A stretch of 64,000 nt of DNA from Erwinia sp050410775 (GCF_050410775.1 NZ_CP191229.1), one strand, 5' to 3'. Positions 51,732 to 59,861 are shown, numbered from the stretch's first letter. Translations and numbers: made by a program. Notes: generated by a model not told the origin, from the sequence alone.

Positions 51732-52883
51732 TTAACGGCTCATCCAGGCCGCCAGACGACGCAGCATCTCATCGCAGGCGTTCAGCTGATCGAGAGTGAT
51801 AAACTCGTCCGGCTTGTGGCCCTGCTCCATGCTGCCCGGCCCGCAAACCACGCTGGAAATCCCGTTCTGATGAAAGAGCCCACCTTCGGTGCCGAAAGCA
51901 ACGGTGCTTAATTCGCTGGATCCCGTCAGATGAGCAATCAGCCTGGCGGCGGGACTGTCCGCTGGGGTATCCAGTCCGGGATAGCTGCTGAGGGAATAAA
52001 AGTGGATCGCCGTGTGGTGATTTACCGCGCGCATTTGCGGCAGCAGGTCACTCTGTGCGTAGTCTTCCAGCTCGGTGACCACCTGCTGGGCATCCTGCTG
52101 CGGCAGCGTCCGCACCTCGAAATCAAATGTGCAGTCAGCCGGCACGATATTTAAGGCGGTGCCGCCAGCAATCACTCCTGTCTGCACGGTAGTGAACGGT
52201 GGATCGAATCGTGCATCCTGCCGGTCCGGCGCAGCCAGGCGTTCGCCAATCACCATCAGGCGCTGGATCAGCTTAGCGGCGTATTCAATGGCGTTGACGC
52301 CCTGCGGCGCGTAAGCCGAGTGGCAGGCAGCGCCTTTCACCTCGCAACGCATACCGGACTTGCCCTTATGTCCTGAGACCGCTTTTAGCCCGGTCGGCTC
52401 GCCAATCAGGCAGATCGCTGGCTTTTCAGGGCGTTGGGCCAGCGCGTCAAGCAGGCTGCGCACGCCCAGGCAGCCAACCTCTTCATCGTAGGAAATCGCA
52501 AGGTGCAGCGGCTGTGTCAAAGGCTGCGCCAGGAAGTGAGGAACCGCCGCCAGCATACTGGCGATAAAACCTTTCATATCAGCCGTGCCGCGCCCGTAGA
52601 GCTTGCCGTCACGTTCGGTAAGGGTAAAGGGCGGCACGCTCCAGGCCTGCCCGTCCACCGGCACCACGTCACTATGGCCGGATAACATCACGCCGCCACT
52701 CCCTCCCGGCCCCAGACGGGCATAGAGATTGGCCTTGCTGCGTTCCGTATTGTGGATCAGTTCACAGCTGACGCCGAGATCGGTCAGATAACGCCAGACA
52801 AAATCAATCAGCGCCAGATTGGACTCCCGGCTGGTAGTATCAAAGGCCACCAGCTTTTCAAGCAGCGTTCGACTGGTTAACAT
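51732..52883 (-). CDS. M20 family deacylase, ArgE-like (acetylornithine deacetylase type)
   Basis: This 383-residue zinc amidohydrolase has the same length as E. coli ArgE. Metal/catalytic residues lie in LSGHSDVVPVDG (His, Asp), YGRGTADMKGF (Asp), SYDEEVGCLG (Glu pair) and a C-terminal LFHQNGISSVVCGPGS (His). The frame reaches 52952, but the ATG at 52883 with GGAGAAACC upstream gives the family start MLTSRTLLEKLVAFDTTS. Location among transport and catabolic genes rather than argCBH suggests it deacylates an imported N-acyl amine or amino acid. Confidence 0.83.
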   Translation of the reverse strand: MLTSRTLLEKLVAFDTTSRESNLALIDFVWRYLTDLGVSCELIHNTERSKANLYARLGPGGSGGVMLSGHSDVVPVDGQAWSVPPFTLTERDGKLYGRGTADMKGFIASMLAAVPHFLAQPLTQPLHLAISYDEEVGCLGVRSLLDALAQRPEKPAICLIGEPTGLKAVSGHKGKSGMRCEVKGAACHSAYAPQGVNAIEYAAKLIQRLMVIGERLAAPDRQDARFDPPFTTVQTGVIAGGTALNIVPADCTFDFEVRTLPQQDAQQVVTELEDYAQSDLLPQMRAVNHHTAIHFYSLSSYPGLDTPADSPAARLIAHLTGSSELSTVAFGTEGGLFHQNGISSVVCGPGSMEQGHKPDEFITLDQLNACDEMLRRLAAWMSR

Positions 52884-52899
52884 CGGGTTTCTCCAAATT

Positions 52900-53574
52900 C
52901 TACTCGTCGCCCGGCACGCCGTAGCTGGGAGCCTGGGTCGGATCGAGCGCACGTATGATGTAATCCTGCATCTGTGGTCGGTAGGCCTGCCACAATCGTT
53001 CCAGGTCCTTGACAGGATCCGCCTCGCTCCAGTCCAGACGAAGATCGACTACCGGCCAAACCCGATCGTCAACTATCGACAAGGCCGCCGAGTGCACGGG
53101 CCCCGCTTCCCCACCGGATGTCATGCCGGCCTGCATCGCGGCCATCAGGCGGTCAGCCAGGTGCCCCTCGTGCTGCTCGAATGCCACGACCATTGCCGGG
53201 ATCACATCGGTGTTCGCCAGCAGATTGCCTGCGGCAACACAGTTGACGCCGGTCAGCGCATGATTAACGCCAAGCGTTTTATTACCGCTGAAGCAGGCCG
53301 CCTGCCCATCGGCTGAAAGCACCGTAACCTGGCGATACTGAAAATGCGGATCGCTCTCAAGAGCCGCCTGAAGCGCCGCTTCTGCCGTATCGCCCTGCTG
53401 CAGGCGATCCAGAATCTGCGGGCCAAGCGACGGCAGCGTGATGTTTTGTGTGGAAACCGCGCCAGCTCCCGCTCTTAACCACGGACAGCGCGCGCCTACG
53501 GCAATACTGGAAGAGCTGATGGCTATCCCCATTTGACCGGTCCGGGCGCAGCGCCCAACGATTGATAACGTCAT
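52900..53574 (-). CDS. DUF1028 family protein (Ntn-hydrolase-like)
   Basis: This 224-residue protein begins MTLSIVGRCARTGQMGIAISSSSIAVG, typical of DUF1028, a family with an Ntn-hydrolase-like fold and no settled function. The GLNH-like GVNHALTGVNCVAAGNLL and FEQHEGHLADRLMAAM regions follow. DUF1028 genes are often beside M20 peptidases and Rid proteins, as here (12 bp after Rid, 16 bp before ArgE-like). Confidence 0.8.
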   Translation of the reverse strand: MTLSIVGRCARTGQMGIAISSSSIAVGARCPWLRAGAGAVSTQNITLPSLGPQILDRLQQGDTAEAALQAALESDPHFQYRQVTVLSADGQAACFSGNKTLGVNHALTGVNCVAAGNLLANTDVIPAMVVAFEQHEGHLADRLMAAMQAGMTSGGEAGPVHSAALSIVDDRVWPVVDLRLDWSEADPVKDLERLWQAYRPQMQDYIIRALDPTQAPSYGVPGDE

Positions 53575-53586
53575 TGCCTGCGCTCC

Positions 53587-54012
53587 TTATTGTGGCTGCC
53601 AGTCGTCGGGGATCACCGCGATGACGTCAATCTCCATCAGCCACTGCGGCTGCCCCAGACCGGAAATCACCAGGCCAGTAGAAATGGGAAATACCCCTTT
53701 CAGCCATTTTCCAACCACCTGATAGACCGGTTCGCGGTAGCGGGGATCGATAATGTAAGTGGTGGTTTTCACGATGTGCGAAAGATCGCTACCGGCTTCT
53801 TCCAGTAGCTGACTGACGTTTTTCATCGCCTGTTCGGCCTGGGCTGCGGGATCGCCCAGCCCAATGAGATTCCCTTCAAAATCGGTGCCGATCTGCCCGC
53901 GCACATAAACGGTGTTGCCCGCACGGACGGCCTGACAGAGATCGTTGTCCAGCGACTGGTTGGGATAGGTTTCTTTGGTATTAAATTTGCGGATACGCGT
54001 GTGTGTGCTCAT
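53587..54012 (-). CDS. Rid (YjgF/YER057c/UK114) family protein
   Basis: This 141-residue Rid protein is assigned a start at the ATG at 54012 (the frame is open to 54081, but family members begin here). It is first in the minus-strand operon Rid, DUF1028, ArgE-like. Canonical RidA imine deaminases have a catalytic Arg in the last-but-one strand; the equivalent stretch here (FPISTGLVISGL, residues 108-119) has no Arg. It is therefore more likely one of the non-deaminase Rid subgroups often found in catabolic operons. Confidence 0.78.
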   Translation of the reverse strand: MSTHTRIRKFNTKETYPNQSLDNDLCQAVRAGNTVYVRGQIGTDFEGNLIGLGDPAAQAEQAMKNVSQLLEEAGSDLSHIVKTTTYIIDPRYREPVYQVVGKWLKGVFPISTGLVISGLGQPQWLMEIDVIAVIPDDWQPQ

Positions 54013-54318
54013 GTCTGCCTGCTGTGTAGGGTGGAAGCCCGGTAAGGTATACCGCTCTCCTTCCGGCAGACAAAACAGCATTAACCGAGGGGCTGCTTTA
54101 AAAAAAACGAATCTCCTGGTTCTCCCCCCACCAGTAAAAAACTGCCAGTGAGCCAGCGCACAAACCCGGCGTAAACTTTTCGAGGCTAATTAACATAACC
54201 CCATGAATTTTAATAATCCCAGGGCGTTTGCATAAGTTTTCCCGGGCATCACCCCCTACCCGCTTACCCCTTCTGCTGCGTATACCTATAGCGGTGCTTT
54301 TGACCCTACAGGTGACGC
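54013..54318. other. gene-free stretch upstream of the Rid operon
   Basis: About 300 bp between the Rid start and the decayed MFS fragment. It must hold the promoter of the Rid/DUF1028/ArgE group. I saw no copy of the 46345 palindrome, no strong terminator and no convincing ORF. Confidence 0.4.
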
Positions 54319-54516
54319 ATGACACAACAATATGAATTATCACCCCCTCACCAGGCGCCTGGCGCTTCCGCTTTCGGCAAGTTTTCCTCCGCATCATTCT
54401 GGCGCTTATCGCTAATCAGTTTGATCGCGCCAGCATGGGTTTCGTTAAGGCCGCACTGCAAAGCGATGCTTATCAGCGCCGCCGCTTTCGGCGCATGCGC
54501 CCGCAACGCGCTGCCG
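54319..54516 (+). pseudogene. decayed N-terminal fragment of an ACS-family MFS transporter
   Basis: From the ATG at 54319 the frame gives an uninformative start. In the frame beginning at 54360 the sequence reads WRFRFRQVFLRIILALIANQ and then FDRASMGFVKAALQSDA, which matches helix 1 and the DRxxxGFxxxxL loop of anion:cation symporter MFS proteins. Back in the first frame it continues LISAAAFGACAR, matching the next conserved GLSAAAFGLGAG-like stretch. Two frameshifts and a missing remainder mark it as a relic. Identification rests on motif memory only. Confidence 0.5.
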
Positions 54517-54601
54517 CATAAGAAGCGTAACGATGCCGTTTTTGATCGATAACTGGCGCTGTGACGCCAAACGTCCGTAGTTGGTACGCAAAGGAAACAG
54601 C

Positions 54602-55717
54602 ATGAAGAAAATATTACGTGCGGTGACGCTATTAGCCTCGATAGCAGCCAGTGCGCCCTTGCTGGCGCAAACTTTTGTCTACGTGTCAGAAGCCGGTGAT
54701 GGCACCATCGCACGATACGCGCTGAACGAACAAACGGGTGCGCTGCAACTGTTGGGACGCACCCAAACGCCAGGAAAAGTGATGCCGACGGTACTGAGCG
54801 CCGATCGCAAAAACCTGTATGCGGCGATTCGCAGTAAGCCGCTACAGCTGGTGAGCTGGCGCATCGACAGCAAAACCGGCGATCTGAGCCAGCCCAGCGC
54901 CGTGGCCGCTGCGGCCAGTTATCCCTATATCAGCACAGACCAGCAGGGGCGTTTTCTGCTTGGCGCCTCATATGACGGCGACGTGGTGCACGTCTACCGG
55001 CTCGCCAGCGATGGCAAAGTGATTGCGCCGCCGGTCGGTAGCTATAAAACCGGGCACGCGGCACATTCGGTGATTATTGATGCAGGCGGGGAAAATGCTT
55101 ATGTCGGCAATCTTGGTACCGATCGCGTACTGCAGCTGAAACTGAGCGCCGGGGGTGAACTGAAGGCGCTCGGTAAGGGTTATGTCGACACTGCCGCCGG
55201 GAATGGTCCGCGCCATTCGCTGCTCTCACCGGATAACCGCTATCTCTACAACATTGGCGAGATGGGCGGCATCATCACGCAGTTCCGTCGTGAAGCCAGC
55301 GGCAAGCTGGTAAAAGTGGCGGAGGTGCCGAATGCCGTTGCTGAAAAATATAAACTGGAACATGGGAAAGAGCGCCCGCCGGGCTATAGCGACACCACGC
55401 CGCGTATCTGGGCAGCCGATATTCACCTGACGCCGGATGGACGTTTTCTCTACGTCAGCGAGCGGACCAGCAGCACAATTAGCGGTTACCAGGTGAATAA
55501 GGCGGACGGCAAGCTGACGCTGATTGATAGCTGGCAGGTTGAAAAACAGCCGCGCGGCTTTGCGATTTCGCCTGATAGCCGCTGGCTGATTGCCAGCGGT
55601 GAAAAGAGTGCGGTTACCGGTAGCTATGAAATTAACGCTACAGGCGGAACGCTTAAGCGGGTAAGCGAAGCGCCTGCCGGACGTGATGCGAATTGGGTGA
55701 CGGTAGTGGCGTATTAA
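54602..55717 (+). CDS. exported lactonase-family beta-propeller protein (Pgl/YbhE-like)
   Basis: This 371-residue protein has a signal peptide (residues 1-22, ending PLLAQ) followed by seven-blade propeller repeats (FVYVSEAGDGTIARY, YPYISTDQQGRFLLGASY, NRYLYNIGEMGGIITQF, GRFLYVSERTSSTISGY). This is the 6-phosphogluconolactonase/YbhE family fold, but the cytoplasmic enzyme lacks a signal peptide, so a periplasmic role on an unphosphorylated lactone is more likely. The ATG at 54602 has AGGAAACAGC upstream; seven upstream codons are ignored. It sits alone after the MFS relic. Confidence 0.8.
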   Translation: MKKILRAVTLLASIAASAPLLAQTFVYVSEAGDGTIARYALNEQTGALQLLGRTQTPGKVMPTVLSADRKNLYAAIRSKPLQLVSWRIDSKTGDLSQPSAVAAAASYPYISTDQQGRFLLGASYDGDVVHVYRLASDGKVIAPPVGSYKTGHAAHSVIIDAGGENAYVGNLGTDRVLQLKLSAGGELKALGKGYVDTAAGNGPRHSLLSPDNRYLYNIGEMGGIITQFRREASGKLVKVAEVPNAVAEKYKLEHGKERPPGYSDTTPRIWAADIHLTPDGRFLYVSERTSSTISGYQVNKADGKLTLIDSWQVEKQPRGFAISPDSRWLIASGEKSAVTGSYEINATGGTLKRVSEAPAGRDANWVTVVAY

Positions 55718-55795
55718 GGTTGCGTTGTAAGGTGTGGTTGGGGCTACAGACAGGAATCATAACCAGTCCGTTAATGTTCTGTGGATGCCTTCACC

Positions 55796-55819
55796 GTCCG
55801 CTTTGTGCCAGAAGCGGAC
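55796..55819. repeat. palindromic intergenic element, copy 1
   Basis: GTCCGCTT (55796-55803) and AAGCGGAC (55812-55819) enclose TGTGCCAG. A related palindrome based on TCCG/CGGA lies at 56554-56583 on the other side of the orphan ORF. Both resemble short dispersed palindromes of enterobacterial intergenic DNA. The rest of 55718-55989 shows nothing clear. Confidence 0.5.
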
Positions 55820-55989
55820 GTTGATACAGCAGTTTGTTTAATCAGTCGGGAGCTGCTCAAGGATTTAATTTTCCCTAATGCTATTTAACATGTGAACTTA
55901 CAGACATGCTGTAATGCTCTGAAAAGTTACAATCAATAATGAAGGCCTGTTCATGAATTCAGATACGGTAATGCGCTTAAAGAGGAAAA

Positions 55990-56433
55990 ATGGATAAGTA
56001 TGCGGAACGACTTACAGGATTTATGCGGGCTGTAGGCTGTATGAATGATGCGGCAAACCGTGTATCTGACTATTTTGTGGTTAAACTTGAGGAAAGCGAC
56101 AGCATGCTGACTTCTTTGGCGATGTATCATTCATCCATTTCAAATAAGTTTCCGGCCGCATACTGGCACCCACAACTTAGAGAATGTTCTCAAAAAATAT
56201 TTATGGAAACAGTAGCAACATGGTTCTTTGAGCATGAGGACATGCAGCTTCTGCCATCATCACTGACGCAGAATCTCCTCGCCAATTTCATAGATGATCT
56301 TAATGAAATGACCGGTAATGCACTTTTCTTTACCCTTATCACCAGCCCACCAGTGTGGTATGGCTCCCTGCACGACGAGTTTGTCATCGAATCACAATAT
56401 GGCAGATACCTCATTCATTTCAGTTGTCACTGA
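55990..56433 (+). CDS. orphan 147-residue protein of unknown function
   Basis: The ORF has a good Shine-Dalgarno (AGAGGAAAA) directly before the ATG, but no family is recognised. The protein is probably cytoplasmic and mostly helical: an N-terminal helix with cysteine (AVGCMNDAANRVSDYF), an acidic middle (ETVATWFFEHEDMQLLP), and FIDDLNEMTGNALFF, ending in YGRYLIHFSCH. Its base composition looks lower in GC than the backbone, and palindromes flank it. These suggest an acquired cargo gene. Confidence 0.55.
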   Translation: MDKYAERLTGFMRAVGCMNDAANRVSDYFVVKLEESDSMLTSLAMYHSSISNKFPAAYWHPQLRECSQKIFMETVATWFFEHEDMQLLPSSLTQNLLANFIDDLNEMTGNALFFTLITSPPVWYGSLHDEFVIESQYGRYLIHFSCH

Positions 56434-56553
56434 CTCCTTTGCCACAATCCAACGTCAGCAAAGCTTTCCTGCACAACCTTTACTTCGGTTAGCGGAATCG
56501 GCTGAGGGCTTGGCTTGCTGGTGAACTGAAAAAACCATAAATCATTCAGTGCT

Positions 56554-56583
56554 AATGTCCGTTCCTCGCTCACAGCGGACATT
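56554..56583. repeat. palindromic intergenic element, copy 2
   Basis: AATGTCCG (56554-56561) and CGGACATT (56576-56583) form an 8-bp stem around a 14-nt loop. It mirrors the 55796 element. The remaining DNA to the cueO stop (56705) shows no ORF. Confidence 0.45.
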
Positions 56584-56704
56584 CTGATTCGTTGCTACTG
56601 CCCCTCTGATATCCCTCTCAATCAATACCCGAACGACCTAAATACCAATCTTATCTGACTCATCAAATTGATTATCATAGGGGCAACACCATCACTGCTC
56701 CCGG

Positions 56705-58318
56705 TTACGCATCATCTGTGTCACTCACCGTAAATCCAAGCATCATTCCCGTATCTTCGTGTTCCAGAAGATGGCAGTGCGCCATATAGGCGTGTTCTTT
56801 AGCGGCGAGATGATCGAACCGGATCAGCACCTCGCTCCGCGCCCCTTCCACGCTGACAATATCCTTCCAGCCGCGGCGATGCGGGGCCGGTGGCTTACCG
56901 TTTTCTGACAGCAGGCGAAACTGCGCGCCGTGAATATGGAACGGATGGAGCATGGCATCATGCTCGCCGGAGATGATCCACTTCTCTACTTCGCCCCGCT
57001 TCACATCAAACGACGGCGTCGTCATATCAAAGGCTTTGCCGTTAATTTTATTGCCGTTATGGAAATCATCCGCCTGCTCCGTAGGCGACGCGTGATGCAT
57101 CCCGCCCATCGCTGGCGCATGTCCCTCGTGGCCGCCGGCGCTCCCGGCACCTCCATTACCGTGTCCGTCACCGCTCATGCCTGCCATCGCCGCATGACCA
57201 TATTTTTCCATCAGCGCCAGCATTCCACGGCGGTCCAGCTCGGGATCCATGGTGAGCTGCAACAGGCGGCTTTTTCCCTTTTCCTGTGACGGTGGCGGAG
57301 GCAGCGCCACCAGCTGGTCCGGCAAGGTGCCGCTGGCAAGGATCTGCAAAGGCGTGATGGTGAGTACCGGGAGCGGCTGGCTGAACGGCACCAGCGTCAT
57401 GCCCATCTGCCGCACGGGCAGCGTTTGCAGATCGAACGCTTTGCCATCGCCGGTATCCACCAGTACTTCGAAGCGCTCGCCCGGCAGCATAGGTAGCTGC
57501 GTTACGGCTACCGGTTCAGCCAGCAGGCCGCCATCGCTGGCGATCACATAGAGCGTGCGGTTGTCACTGGCGGTCAGATTGAGCGAGCGTGCATTGCAGC
57601 CGTTCAGCAGGCGCAGGCGCAGCCAGCCCCGGGGAACGGCAAGCTGCGGATAGATGGCGCCGTTAGTCAGCATAATGTTGCCGAACCAGCCCACCGCCGC
57701 GCTCATTACATCCAGCTGATAATCGATTTTATCGCCCGCCTCGCTCACCCTTTTGTCCTGAAGAATGACCGGGATATCATCCACGCCCCAGATTTTTGGC
57801 AACAGCAGTTTTTCGCTGGCGGCATCTTTGATCAGCACCAGTCCGGCCAGCCCCTGCGCGACCTGATACCCCGTCCGTCCATGCTGGTGAGGATGAAACC
57901 AGCAGGTGGCGGCGGGCTGATCGGGCGTAAAGCTGACGGTGCGGGTGGCGCCGGGCGCAATCAGCGCCTGCGGGCCGCCGTCAACATCGCCCGCCAGCGC
58001 CAGGCCATGCCAGTGCACGGTGGTCGCCTCCGGCAGCGTGTTCCGCACGTTGATGGTGACCGGCGTGCCGCTGTCGAGCACAATCGCCGGCCCCAGCAGA
58101 TCGCCGTTATAGCCCCAGGTGGAAACGGCTTTTTCCTGCCAGACCATCTTACCCTGCTGCGCGGTGATATTAATCACGCCCTGAGCATCGGGCGTTAGCT
58201 GTTTTGGCAGCGGCAGGCTGACGCGGGGTTGCGCGGCCATCAGCGATTGGCTCCAGAACGGTAGCGCGCTGGCAGCACCCATGGCGGCACTCAGCTTAAT
58301 AAATTCACGACGTTGCAT
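56705..58318 (-). CDS. cueO: multicopper oxidase CueO
   Basis: This 537-residue periplasmic cuprous oxidase has a twin-arginine signal (MQRREFIKLSAAMG), three cupredoxin domains and the four copper motifs HWHGL, WFHPHQHG, HPFHIHG and HCHLLEHEDTGM. The frame is open upstream to 58411, but the ATG at 58318 starts the Tat signal. The loop that is Met-rich in E. coli (residues about 370-430 here) is instead rich in Gly and His with only a few Met. A CueR-type promoter lies upstream. Confidence 0.95.
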   Translation of the reverse strand: MQRREFIKLSAAMGAASALPFWSQSLMAAQPRVSLPLPKQLTPDAQGVINITAQQGKMVWQEKAVSTWGYNGDLLGPAIVLDSGTPVTINVRNTLPEATTVHWHGLALAGDVDGGPQALIAPGATRTVSFTPDQPAATCWFHPHQHGRTGYQVAQGLAGLVLIKDAASEKLLLPKIWGVDDIPVILQDKRVSEAGDKIDYQLDVMSAAVGWFGNIMLTNGAIYPQLAVPRGWLRLRLLNGCNARSLNLTASDNRTLYVIASDGGLLAEPVAVTQLPMLPGERFEVLVDTGDGKAFDLQTLPVRQMGMTLVPFSQPLPVLTITPLQILASGTLPDQLVALPPPPSQEKGKSRLLQLTMDPELDRRGMLALMEKYGHAAMAGMSGDGHGNGGAGSAGGHEGHAPAMGGMHHASPTEQADDFHNGNKINGKAFDMTTPSFDVKRGEVEKWIISGEHDAMLHPFHIHGAQFRLLSENGKPPAPHRRGWKDIVSVEGARSEVLIRFDHLAAKEHAYMAHCHLLEHEDTGMMLGFTVSDTDDA

Positions 58319-58356
58319 TGCTTCTGTCCTCATCCTGGCGGCGAATCCCGTGGCGA

Positions 58357-58387
58357 AGCATAACCCTTCCCCTAACGGTAAGGTCAA
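58357..58387 (-). promoter_or_regulatory. CueR-activated promoter of cueO
   Basis: Read on the minus strand there is a -35 TTGACC (58387-58382), a 19-bp spacer, and a -10 TATGCT (58362-58357). A spacer of 19 bp rather than 17 is the hallmark of MerR-family activated promoters. Inside the spacer a CueR-like dyad is visible (CCTTACC ... GGGAAGGG). The expected start would leave a short leader of about 30 nt before the cueO ATG. Confidence 0.8.
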
Positions 58388-58516
58388 GCCCTGCAAATGC
58401 GCGGCTTTCAACGGCGGCCCAACAGGGCGGCAGGCCGCGCTTTTTCCGGCAAAATTGTCTGAAGCCTGCCGATAACTGTGCTAACGTCAGGCTATCGGAA
58501 ATGATTGAGAACAATT

Positions 58517-58864
58517 ATGAAGAAAAGCCTCAAGACTCTGCTGTTACTGAGTCTCTTTAGCTTCTCATCGACAAGTTTTGCGCTGAGCGAGTCTGAAGCG
58601 GAAGATCTGGCGGATCTGACCGCCGTTTTTGTCTATCTGAAAAATGACTGTGGTTACCAGGAGCTGCCGGATGGGCAAATCCGTCGGGCGCTGATCTTTT
58701 TCGCCCAGCAAAACCGCTGGGATTTAAGCAATTACAGCAATTTTGATATGAAAGTGCTGGGGGAAGAGAGCTATCGCGATTTAAGCGGTATCGCCGTGCC
58801 TAACGATACGAAATGTAAGTCACTGGCGCGGGATTCCCTGAGCCTGCTCGCCTACGTGAAGTAA
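58517..58864 (+). CDS. yacC: YacC family pilotin-like protein
   Basis: This 115-residue exported protein has a signal peptide (MKKSLKTLLLLSLFSF..., cleaved after SFA) and a mature domain close to E. coli YacC: LSESEAEDLADLTAVFVYLKNDCGY, then ending CKSLARDSLSLLAYVK. It belongs to the AspS/OutS-like pilotin fold family with two conserved cysteines. No secretin is encoded nearby. The ATG at 58517 is used; an upstream TTG at 58505 is unsupported. Confidence 0.9.
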   Translation: MKKSLKTLLLLSLFSFSSTSFALSESEAEDLADLTAVFVYLKNDCGYQELPDGQIRRALIFFAQQNRWDLSNYSNFDMKVLGEESYRDLSGIAVPNDTKCKSLARDSLSLLAYVK

Positions 58865-58895
58865 CCCCCTGCGTAATCCACCCCTGCTGATAATT

Positions 58896-58915
58896 TGACC
58901 GTGCAACCACGGTCA
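58896..58915. promoter_or_regulatory. perfect inverted repeat upstream of speE
   Basis: TGACCGTG (58896-58903) and CACGGTCA (58908-58915) flank CAAC. There is no U-tract. It could be a terminator for yacC or a regulatory dyad for speED; sequence alone does not decide. Confidence 0.45.
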
Positions 58916-58976
58916 GAGTTAGCTATCATGTCGCGCCCATTTTTCGTGGCTGTTATGAGGAAGGAGAGCCCCCACC

Positions 58977-59834
58977 ATGGCCGAACAAGAAATGTGGCAT
59001 GAAACGCTTCATGCCGGGTTTGGACAGTATTTTTCTGTCGATAACGTCCTGTACCGTGAGCAGACCGGCCACCAGGATCTGATCATCTTTGAAAATGCCG
59101 CTTTAGGCCGCGTGATGGCGCTGGATGGCGTGGTACAGACCACCGAGCGGGATGAGTTCATCTATCATGAGATGATGACGCACGTTCCGCTGCTGGCCCA
59201 CGGCAGCGCGAAGCGCGTGCTGATTATCGGCGGCGGCGACGGTGCCATGCTGCGTGAAGTGAGCCGCCACAAAAACGTCGAGCAGATCACCATGGTGGAG
59301 ATCGATGCTGGCGTGGTGACTTTCTGTAAGCAGTACCTGCCGAATCACAGCGCGGGCGCCTATGACGATCCGCGCTTTACGCTGGTGATTGATGACGGCG
59401 TGAATTTCGTCAATCAGTGCAGCGACAAGTTTGATGTGATCATCTCCGACTGTACCGACCCAATCGGTCCGGGGGAGAGCCTGTTTACCTCTGAGTTTTA
59501 TGAGGGATGCCGCCGCTGCCTTAATGAAAATGGCATCTTTGTGGCGCAGAATGGCGTTTGCTTCCTGCAGCAGGATGAGGCGATTAACAGCCATCGCAAG
59601 CTGAGCCACTATTTTGATGACGTGAGCTTTTACCAGGCCGCGATCCCGACCTATTATGGCGGCATCATGACTTTTGCCTGGGCAAGTGATAACCCGGCGC
59701 TGCGTCAGATTGATGCGGAGACGCTGGCGGCACGCTTTGCGGCCGCAGGCCTGAACTGCCGCTACTACAATCCGGCGATCCATACTGGCAGCTTTGCCCT
59801 GCCACAATATCTGTTGAATGCGCTGGCCGACTGA
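58977..59834 (+). CDS. speE: spermidine synthase (polyamine aminopropyltransferase)
   Basis: This 285-residue enzyme transfers the aminopropyl group of decarboxylated SAM to putrescine. It has the SAM-type core VLIIGGGDGAMLREV, the acidic MVEID motif, and the catalytic Asp in IISDCTDPIGPGE. AAGGAGAG lies upstream of the ATG. speD follows 27 bp later, forming the speED operon. Confidence 0.97.
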   Translation: MAEQEMWHETLHAGFGQYFSVDNVLYREQTGHQDLIIFENAALGRVMALDGVVQTTERDEFIYHEMMTHVPLLAHGSAKRVLIIGGGDGAMLREVSRHKNVEQITMVEIDAGVVTFCKQYLPNHSAGAYDDPRFTLVIDDGVNFVNQCSDKFDVIISDCTDPIGPGESLFTSEFYEGCRRCLNENGIFVAQNGVCFLQQDEAINSHRKLSHYFDDVSFYQAAIPTYYGGIMTFAWASDNPALRQIDAETLAARFAAAGLNCRYYNPAIHTGSFALPQYLLNALAD

Positions 59835-59861
59835 CCGGGCATTTTAAGGGGGTGAACGAAA

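Noticed and set aside
54348..54713. 121-codon minus-strand ORF across the MFS relic and lactonase start
   Set aside because: The plus strand explains the DNA better (MFS fragment plus signal peptide); no ribosome-binding site or homology seen.
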